Program-made: the position numbers and the translations under genes
Notes under the pieces: model-generated
Told to the model about the DNA's origin: nothing
Seen by the model: only the letters and a program-made list of their open reading frames with translations
Databases searched by the model: none
NCBI GenBank assembly: GCA_949987705.1
Contig: CATLJY010000013.1
Coordinates: 25,598-89,597 of the forward strand
Direction of reading: 5' to 3'
Origin: Thereva unica
Lineage: Eukaryota; Arthropoda; Insecta; Diptera; Therevidae
DNA: 64,000 nt
Part shown: positions 56,077-64,000 of the stretch, one piece after another
Numbering within the stretch: position 1 is the stretch's first letter
Layout of the letters: each line of letters opens with the position of its first letter

Positions 56077-56980
56077 AGGAGCAGAGTTTGTTTGTTCGAG
56101 TAGTCCTTGCTCGAAAACTCAAGTCTAAGCGACAAGCCACTAGGCAGACTGTTGAACTTGTTTAAGCAGTTTGGCCTACAAATATGAGGTATAGGGGTTG
56201 TAGTACATACAATAGGCCAAATGAATGGCCGCAGTACCTTTGAACCCAATACCTCACACAGTAAAAAGAAACTCATACCACATAATGTAGTTTCACTGCA
56301 AAAATTTCGATTCGGAAACGATTCGAAAACGATTTGCCAAAAGCGAAAGCTTGCTTCGAAATCAGATTCGTAAACGTATTCCAAGGCAATAAAAGCAAGA
56401 TATCGAATCGTTTTCTCGTGCCGATAACGAATCGCATTCAATTCAATGTACTGTGTAAAACTAAAAATGAAGCTGCGCACATGTAGCATCTGTGCCCTGC
56501 ATATTCATGTACACGCTCACATTGATCAAAAATCACTCCGCCGAGCAAAACAAGCCAAAAACTTAAACTTTCCAAACAATCTGTTGAGGAGAAGCCAATC
56601 AACTAGTAAAGCTTTCAAGTTGTGTTTTGAATCTATTTATCGTACCTTTCTAAGCAGTTCTCGAGAAGTTTTTGAATCGAGAAGGATGCGAGAAACGCCT
56701 AGGAGAAATTGTTTGCAGGGTTATAATTGATAACACTTAAACATCTAGACTAAAAATTGAAAATTTCAGCTTGGGGTCGTGGTGCCAGAACCCACTTAAT
56801 TTCACTCGTAGACCGTATAACAACTAGAAACCGCCCTGGTACCAAACCGATTCCCTTGTTGACCTTAGTTTTGACTTGACCGAGTCTCCTCCAAAGTCTA
56901 GAAATTAACAAGTATTTCATCTTCATATGGTTAATGAGTGAAAGACGAACAGCTATATGCATCTTCTTCTTCTTCTTTGA
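56077..56980. other. Unassigned stretch
   Basis: No gene was recognised. Around 56290-56445 there are repeated ATTCG/CGATTCG words (for example CGATTCGGAAACGATTCG) that read like a cryptic simple repeat. Confidence 0.4.
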
Positions 56981-57470
56981 TCCGTTAGCTGGCGGTCCGA
57001 GCGGGACGTCCCCGCAACGGATACGCTGCTGTCGGTGCCGCTGGGTCCCGAACTCTATTCACGATTCGCTTCCATTCTTCTCGGTTTTTGGCGGTGTCTC
57101 GAGCCTCGGTAACCGACAATCGTTGATTCTTCAAGTCACCCTCGATATTCTTCAACCAGGTTTTCTTCGGTGCCGATCGCTGTATTCTCCAGTCTGCAGG
57201 ACGGTCTCGCCAGAGAAGTTTACGTGGCAAGCGGTTATCATCCATTCGGCAAACATGTCCAAACCACCGTAGTCGACGTTTTTGCATTTCTTCTTCGATC
57301 AGTGTTTGCTGATCGCATCTTTGTCTGACAACCTCGTTTCGAAGGCGATCACGGAGTGTGACACGGAGGATCTGCCTCAAACATCGCATTTGGAAGACCT
57401 CGAGCTTCTTAACGTCCGGTTTGAGCAGTGTTCACGTTTCAGATCCATAAAGCTATATGCATAAGTTCTT
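56960..57470 (-). pseudogene. LINE RT C-terminus with (GAA)n tail
   Basis: The minus-strand frame 57389-56985 reads MRCLRQILRVTLRDRLRNEV, then KRRLRWFGHVCRMDDNRLPR, then EWKRIVNRVRDPAAPTAAY and LRGRPARTAS. These are the end motifs (mRCLRqIl..., RRLRWFGHV.RM, P.APTAAY) of a widespread animal LINE group. Upstream, in another frame, IRNVNTAQTGR-type residues near 57440-57405 extend it. The 3' end is a short (GAA)n tail (56962-56975), like the LINE at 36.68 kb. 5' truncated. Confidence 0.85.
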
Positions 57471-58006
57471 CAAATGACGATGTCAGGCTATCAGAGAGAG
57501 AATGCAACATTTTTATAAGCGCTAGCATACAACTAACCAACAGAAAATTTTATGAGTTTCTATAGGGATAATGTTGATGTATTGGTGCATATTTGCTCGT
57601 TTGTTTTGATTTATGAAAGAAAACAGCTGATTCAATTTTCTTTCCTTTTCTGTTCTGCATACTTTATCGTAAAGAGAGAATCTGGCTTTGTCTCGCTGAA
57701 TTCACGAAGTATGCGTTGAGTTTTGCTCAGCAGTGATGTTCATATATGCACGCACACAACCAACCCGGTGAAAATTTTGTATGAAGATGAAAGACTTGTT
57801 ATTACTAGACTTTGGTCTCCTCTACTCTGGATGGAACAGCTAGGTACTAGGGGCCGTCATCGCGATTAGTTCTACGTGTGCCTCTGTAACGGGACGAGGT
57901 GCAGTGGTCCCCGGTCTTCTTCTGGCTTAAGACCCGAGCCCTACCGGATCTGGTCTCTAATAGAAAGGCCGGTATGATATTCTACCCCAAGGAAGCACAA
58001 TACAAA
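57471..58006. other. Unassigned stretch
   Basis: No gene or repeat was recognised. 57840-58006 is GC-richer than the flanks and reads through past the SINE, so it is part of one older unit split by the SINE. Confidence 0.4.
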
Positions 58007-58016
58007 AAAAAGAAGG

Positions 58017-58490
58017 TTTTTTTTTTTTTTTTTTTTTTATGTGAAAGACTAGAGTCGCAGGAAAGGCCCTTTATACTGTTCGACAATCTATTTTCTTCAT
58101 ATAGAGTGCAATGTCGAACAGCAGCTCTAGTCGGGGAAGGAAGGAACTGCCACAACCTACCCGCGATATTTTTTAGTCCACCTACTCCCAACCATTACTG
58201 TCGCGACTCTGACATCGGGGCATCGAGAAACAACTCGCTGGAGTGTTATGCCTCCTAAAACGACTTGATCAATCAACCAACCGACGACATGCGCTTTTTT
58301 GGTGGAGCGGCGAAGTGCCAAGGAAGGCTATGACAGGAGGAAACAAGAATGTAAAGAGGGAAGAAGAAAGAAGGAAAGTTATGTAGGTGGAAAAGTGGAA
58401 AAGGCGAAAGACCGTGGGGCTGGCCGGGATTCGAACCCGGGACCTCTGGGATAGTAGTCAGGCGCCTTACCCCTAGGCTACCGAGGCCCC
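58017..58490 (-). mobile_element. tRNA-derived SINE, copy 6, with target-site duplication
   Basis: Poly(T) at 58017-58039, tail AAAGACTAGAGTCGCAGG, body, and a complete tRNA-like head whose B box is the inverse of GGGATTCGAACCCGGG near 58426. A 10-bp duplication AAAAAGAAGG lies at 58007-58016 and 58492-58501, marking both ends. Intact boxes, long tail and clear duplication make this the best preserved copy here. Frames 57982-58258 are by-products. Confidence 0.92.
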
Positions 58491-58501
58491 CAAAAAGAAG
58501 G

Positions 58502-60495
58502 TGCATATCTTATAGCATGAAACCGAGAGTCTAGCGTTCTTCTTGGTCTTTGTTTTTCTCTTGTCGCTCTCCCAACAATCCTTCACGGTTAGACGTCGGG
58601 ATCGCCTCCGGAAATGCAGTGACTGGTGGACCAACGCCTGTCTTACCAATTCCCCCCGATCAATTCCAAATTTGATTCAGGGAATAGGGCCGCCGTTACA
58701 TACTTAGCATTTTTAGTTTTATTTATAAAGATATATGTTTCGTGGAATTCTTCCATAGTTAGTTGTCTTTACTTTATTGACTGGATTGTATCCTCGTATA
58801 CACAACTATTAATCTCAAAAAGCAATAGAAGATCAAATTTAATATAGGAATTAAGGCACACAAATTGCCTCCGCATAAATCCCGATACACAAACATAAAA
58901 AGAATTTCCATAAAACCTTCCCCCATGAAGGTCAAAGGCGATTTCCTTCACAAGCAATCAATTTGACCACACCACCGCAGAAGGACGACCAACCAAAAAA
59001 AGAAAAAAAAACCAAATCAAGTAGCAGAAGAAGATTACGTAGAAAAAATCTGAAGGAAAGCAAATCATAAATATGAGCATTTAGCAAATTGAACAGCGTC
59101 TAGCGTAAATAAATAATGAAACTTTGTCTACGGAACAGAGGGAAAATACGAGGCTGGTGTATTTGTAGGTCATCGAACATTTTTCAAGCTTCATAAATCA
59201 GTGACTTTGAAAGCCTCCACTTCCCGTGCTAAAAATATATCCGAAACTAATTTCGAAGATTCTCTTTAGCGGAAGAGGGAATTATTTGAGGGAATTTCGT
59301 TTCCGGTGCTTTAAAATTGAAATCTGTTTGCTTATCAATTTCCTGTAAGGATACAGAAGTTTATTTACAGTTTCCGGACAAATAGAAGACAAGCAAACAA
59401 AGGGGCCAGGAAAATATCCTTGCCAGAAATCATTGCCAATATATATAATACAAAATTCTCTCAAAATAAAAAAAAAAAATATGTATTTATATATAATATA
59501 AAAAGAATTTTCCCTCCACTTCAATATCGGATATGCCCTGATATACACAGCCCCCAGCCTCCACTGATGATGGCTTGTTCTTGAATCTAGGTTGTTTGCT
59601 TGTTATCCTATTCGAGATACGCGCCTCTCTTCGAGATCTGCAAATTCTTTTATGCTCCTTTCTTCCTTCTCGATTTTTTTCTGCCTCCCCTTTTTGGTAT
59701 TGAAAATTTTTAAATCCTTACCAATAAATAAATGAATTCGACATCTAAGGACATCGGGAAAATTTCCAGTCTTACTTCTTCTCTGGTATGGAGTTGAATA
59801 ACAAAAAATTGATTTATGTGCCATCGTCTTCAAGCTGAAAATCGGAAACCAAATGTCACTGGAAACTTATATTTCGGAAATATGCCTGCCAACCCCAATT
59901 TCGCTGTCACTACACATACATATATAGGTATAATAACACTGAAATGTTGACCGAGTTTCAGCGGCAGGCAATTTCTATAACACTATGAAAAAAAAAGTGT
60001 AATGTCACAAGAGTTTTGATCCTTTGGCTGCCGGGCGCAGAAACAAATGTCGTTCACTTGCTATCCTATCATTGTTGCGGGTCCTTCGGGCAGGATTTGC
60101 GGATTAATTCCTGGGGGAAAAAAATTGACTGTATTTAGGATTTTAGACTTTTCACCACCAATAGGAAAACCACTGACCCGGCAACTAGGAAGTTTTAAGA
60201 TTGTAGGTTTTGATTGGGCATGTGATATGAATCTGAAATGTGCACTTGTTTCAGTTACATTTAGTTATCCATTTCCTAATTTGGTAAAACAAGGCACACT
60301 TAAACTAGATAACAAAGGAGTAAAACAGTTATAATGCTGTGAGTATAAAGTAACAAGGAACAGTATTTTATAGGCAGGTTATAATTTAATAAACCTGACG
60401 TAAGCTCTTATTATTTCCATTGAAACAGCTTTGCACGAGATGGTAGGAGCTATCGAAAGCACTCTAGGTTACAAACAATATTGCCTAGATAGTTA
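58502..60495. other. Unassigned stretch
   Basis: About 2 kb without a supported gene. AT-rich, with A-runs near 58997-59012 and 59468-59480. Confidence 0.5.
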
Positions 60496-60968
60496 GCCTC
60501 GGTAGTCTTGGGGTAAGACGCATTGACACCATCCCAGAGGTTCCGGGTTCGAATCCCGTCGACCGTCACCACCGTCCTTCGCCTTTCCCACTCTCCTTCC
60601 TTCTTTTTCCCTCTTTACATTCCTGATTCCTTCTGTCATAGCCTTCCTTAGCCCTTCCCCCGCTTCACCAAGTGCATGTCACGGGTTGGTTGATGAGATT
60701 CAACTCCCCTTAGCGGGCCTAACGCTCTAGCGGGTTGTTTCGCAAGGCCTCGATGTCCGAGTTGCGATAGTAATGGTTGTGTGTAGGTGGAATAAAATAT
60801 CGCGGCTGCGGCTGGTTGTGGCAGATCCTTCCCTCACTTCTCTCTCTTCACTATCTTCCGACTAGATCTGCTGTTCGACATTGCACTCTATATGAAAAAA
60901 ATAAATTGTCGACAGTACAAAGGGGCTTTCCATGAACCTCTAATCTTTTACATAAAAATAAAAGAGAT
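60496..60968 (+). mobile_element. tRNA-derived SINE, copy 7 (plus orientation)
   Basis: The head GCCTCGGTAGTCTTGGGGTA, with B box GGTTCGAATCCC near 60546, is followed by the same body in forward direction (CCTTCCTTCTTTTTCCCTCT ...) and the tail CAAAGGGGCTTTCCATGAAC then CTCTAATCTTTTACATAAAA. It is more diverged than copies 1 and 6, and its poly(A) is broken by T and G. Confidence 0.88.
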
Positions 60969-61685
60969 AAAAGTGAAACTACAGTAGCAGCATATCGAAA
61001 GGGGCAATTGATAGTGGTGTCAAGATGCGTGATCAGTCAAATTATAGAAAACTGAAGGAATGGAAGACCACCCAGGAGGACACATCATCACTCTATCCTC
61101 TAGGGTGACATTTCTGAGTCTGCTCCTGAACCCAAAACTCGATTAGAAGTAAAAAATCGAGGAAAAGACAAAGAAATCTTGTCTGAAAGCCTATAAAAAG
61201 ATCTTCAACAAGAACCCGCGTCTTAAACCAAGGTTGGATCCTTTTTTACGGGAGAGCCGCGAAAAAATTTCATCAGTCGAGCAGCAAGGAGATGTGTGCT
61301 CGACCGCCTCTAAGACTCACGTCAAAAACGAGAGACATCGCTGTAGCTGGATCCAGGCGATAGTGTGAAATTCCTACTAACTAAACTCATCAGCACTTTT
61401 TCATCACGCATTAGCTCAGACTGTCACTTGGCATTACACTGGCCTGGTGTCATCAATGTCATCTTTAAAAGAGGCCTGGAGCCTGAACAGGTGGTTAAAC
61501 TTGTGTATCAGCGACGTTCTGTCTCTGCTTTCTTTGTAAGGAAGCATGACTTCGACAAAACTCGCTACCCCAGTCACTGGTTAATTAAGTGGCCGTAGGT
61601 GCGTCGGAAGCTGAAGAGCATTCTTTCGAGAAGGTCCTCGCTAACTGTTTTTTGTTTCTCTTACCCACCTCTTTCATATCTTTGA
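60969..61685. other. Unassigned, possibly LINE ORF1-like debris
   Basis: The plus-strand frame near 61165-61250 gives KSCLKAYKKIFNKNPRLKPR, a basic stretch reminiscent of LINE ORF1 N-termini, but no diagnostic motif is present. The frame 61365-61598 shows nothing recognisable. Confidence 0.3.
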
Positions 61686-61687
61686 TT

Positions 61688-61960
61688 CTACTCGCGTAGT
61701 GTCCAGCTGCTACCTCTTTTGAAACAGCCTCCATCGTCACTTCCAGGTTTCTGCACAAACAAATCTTCTGATCTCATCATCTGGTCAAGTCTGTCTTCCG
61801 GTGTTAGTTTTACCTCGACGGTTGTTTTCAGCACAGTATTACGCTCTGCAAATCTAGGCAATGTCCACATTATATAAAAAGGACATGTCCAGCGGCCTCT
61901 TTATCGTCCAAACACTCCGGGCAGAATGGTTAATGGTCCAACTTGAACTGGTGAAGGTAT
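61688..61960 (-). pseudogene. R1-like LINE C-terminal fragment
   Basis: Minus strand: FCPECLDDKEAAGHVLFI near 61925-61875, then PRFAERNTVLKTTVEVKLTP and EDRLDQMMRSEDLFVQ near 61860-61760. This fits the C..C....E...HvlF.CPRFa.eR..l.......l.pe.lv..Ml.se..W tail of R1-type LINEs and parallels the C-terminal piece at 23.34-23.44 kb. Frames shift between the zinc-like part and the rest. Confidence 0.65.
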
Positions 61961-62860
61961 GCTCTATAATCTTCATGCCCATGGTGTAGTAATTCACTTC
62001 GCCCATGTTCCCTTAAAGTCCACATCTTCCTCATCGGACTCTCCCTTCTCCTCTGCCATGTTTCGATGGGCTGGTCGCCTGCGTCTTGGGATCCCCGTTG
62101 AATATACCAGGTCCTTGAAGCTCTTACTCTATGTCACCACAATATCTATGGGGTCATTCCTGCTATGTTGTTCGTCGGACGTAGTACGATAGTAGATGGG
62201 GCTATGGGCGTTCTAGTTCTGCATGGCGACTGTGGCCATGAAAGTAGTCTTGCTTGAAATGGATGCAGGTGGCTGGTCTCAGGTGATTTTGATCTAGTTT
62301 CAAAGGTCGTTGCGTCGTTCCCATTTCCCTGGTCCAAGTAACGCACTACCTACTTACGATCGGCACAACATGTTCGAAGGGCATTTAGCTGATTTACATT
62401 CTGTTTATTGCCGTTCTGTCCAAAGCAGCTGTCAACACCGACGCTGCGACAATAGGACAGAACTAGTTACTTTCGGGATAAGGAGCCGCCACTCCGCCTT
62501 CGTCTGGTCCCAAGTCCAGGGTGTGAAAGAAGGAGGGTGATCGACCAGCCGAATTGACCAGACTCGGGAAACCGAAGATACTAGGCAAGAAACCGCATTT
62601 TTCACAGCGGTACCGACAGCAACGTATCCGCTGCGGAGAGGTCTCGCTCGGAGCGCCATCTAAAAGATCAAAGGACAGATATATTCGGTAGGATCCTTGC
62701 CACTGATGCTTTGATGGCAGAAACTTTTGAGCGTTCCGCCCATATTACTTCGTTCGCGAATATCTCGATTTCGTCTAGCAGCCTTCCTACAATACTGTAA
62801 CCAGGAGCCATAAGAACATGCGTCACCAACGACCTCGTTGTGTATATAACCCCTTTCTCT
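61961..62860. other. Unassigned stretch
   Basis: No gene was supported. Overlapping short frames on both strands (62432-62659, 62660-62866) have no clear motif. It lies between opposite-strand LINE fragments and may be LINE-derived. Confidence 0.35.
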
Positions 62861-62869
62861 TCTCAACCT

Positions 62870-63165
62870 TCACATTCAACACCTGACATCGTTCGCTGCC
62901 CTTAGACTGTGGGAGTCTGTTGCCTGGACCTCAAAACCCTACAGTGGTAGCAACATTCTTGACATACTACTCAAGAGTGTGGTACCACACCCAGACTATC
63001 TTCCTCTAGATTGACCTTTAGGAACGAATTCGCCGTCCTAATGTCTTCAAGAAGAGAGTGGAAAAGGAGAGTGGTCTTGAAGAAGTTTAATCTATTCGCC
63101 GATGGCTTCAAAATATCAGAATGCGTCGGGGCTGGTCTATCTAGAGCCCGCTAAAGTTCAATTTC
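62870..63165 (+). pseudogene. LINE fragment reaching the RNase H start
   Basis: Plus strand: VVPHPDYLPL near 62979-63009 followed, in another frame, by FNLFADGFKISECVGAGLSI near 63089-63148. The latter fits the RNase H opening v.tDGSK....vGaG. The catalytic D of ADG is kept, while S of DGSK is F. Orientation is opposite to the R1-like piece at 61.7 kb, so it is a separate insertion. Confidence 0.5.
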
Positions 63166-64000
63166 TTGTAGCTTCCAGCGCACGTAAAACAAAAGTGCAG
63201 GTATGGCGACTATGTCGGCCCTTGCCCTTTTCTAGGGAAATAAGAAAGGCGAAGCCAGAGCAACCGTTAGTTTTTCGTGCTCTCCATAAAAGGCAATTAT
63301 ACTTTTTTCGTAGCACTGTTAGGAGATTGCTACTACACGAAAAATTAAACTCTCTAAAACTATGCTTCCATCAAAACTAATATACAAACTACATCCAACC
63401 CAGAACAAATCCTTCTCCCTATCCCGCAAAAATGGAATCAAATTCTCATTATTATTACGAGTAAAAGCGCGAAAGCTCACCCAAGACACAAACCCACACC
63501 AGCGATGGTCTCAAAAAATCACACCCAATATCACATCCCCACCCGAGGCCAGAACCAATGACGTTACTATGTTCGTAGTGGCATAGCTATACTACTTTGA
63601 GAAGAAATAAAATATTTTTCAAGTTGTGGTGGTTTTCTCAATCTACATTTGCTAGGAAATGGAATATTATTCATAAGGTCAATAATCGGCGTTCACTCCA
63701 CCTGGTAATTATTGTAAGAAAAATAGGTTGAGAAGATGATGACTAAATAATTTTCAAGTTTAATAAGAATTTTCCATATTATTTAATATTTACGAGAGCG
63801 TGATGACTTCCTTTTCTTTTACATCCCCAGACCAAATCCAAAACGCTTTCAAAAGTCCAAAGCGCTAAAAGAAATCTTCTCTTGCGTCTCGCTGTGCGGG
63901 GCTTGAGCAGAAAGATTATAACCTGGTGGAAGCAGCCCTGAAACAGGATCAATACCACGGCAATGAATTAATGACTTTAAAATCGCATCATAAAATTCTA
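63166..64000. other. Unassigned stretch at window end
   Basis: No gene or repeat was recognised. Confidence 0.45.

Overview
This window looks like repeat-dense, AT-rich DNA from a large insect genome, most likely dipteran or a related order. The basis is the mix of repeats: I/R1-like and jockey-like LINEs, a LINE-associated DUF4780 protein, BEL/Pao and Ty3/gypsy pol fragments, a two-gene PIF/Harbinger transposon, hAT elements, and tRNA- and 5S-derived SINE-like repeats. No host protein-coding gene, functional tRNA, rRNA, operon or CRISPR array could be supported. Nearly everything recognisable is a transposable element or its remains, and the rest is unassigned non-coding DNA. The species assignment is inference.

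Layout. 0-3 kb: a minus-strand LINE 3' end (RNase H plus Cys/His tail) and two copies of a tRNA-derived SINE. 3-10 kb: dispersed repeats, a small inverted-repeat element and unassigned DNA. 10.2-11.2 kb: an internally deleted BEL/Pao pol. 11.4-13.5 kb: a perfect 40-bp inverted repeat and a roughly 650-bp near-palindrome. 15.3 kb: a 5S-rRNA-like repeat. 15.7-19.5 kb: two PIF/Harbinger elements end to end. The second is nearly intact and its two genes are interlocked on opposite strands. 20-24 kb: LINE and Harbinger remnants and a 413-bp hAT miniature element. 24.6-29.9 kb: Ty3/gypsy pieces, a miniature inverted-repeat element, a jockey-like LINE and a Tc1/mariner-type fragment. 31.9-33 kb: SINE, LINE 3' tail and a second 5S-like repeat.

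33.4-41.3 kb is the most striking block. It is a 7.9-kb element with a 12-bp terminal inverted repeat and a perfect 8-bp target-site duplication, the signature of a hAT transposon. Two oppositely oriented arrays of a ~108-bp repeat face each other inside it, and its centre is invaded by a LINE that itself carries a SINE. 41.6-42.9 kb is another LINE split by a SINE. 43.6-47.2 kb is a DNA transposon with a long, spliced, possibly intact DUF7869/Sola-like transposase gene between inverted repeats. 47-64 kb holds further LINE remnants (I-like, DUF4780 ORF1, RT C-termini), inverted repeats, two more SINE copies, and long unassigned stretches.

How the parts relate. The tRNA SINE shares its 3' tail with the LINE at 41.6-42.9 kb, which suggests that LINE family moved it. 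Harbinger element A keeps pieces of both genes found in element B and has related ends, so a B-like transposase may have moved it; this is inference. The foldback and palindromic repeats are candidates for double-stranded RNA production. All boundaries were read by eye; no database search or alignment was run.
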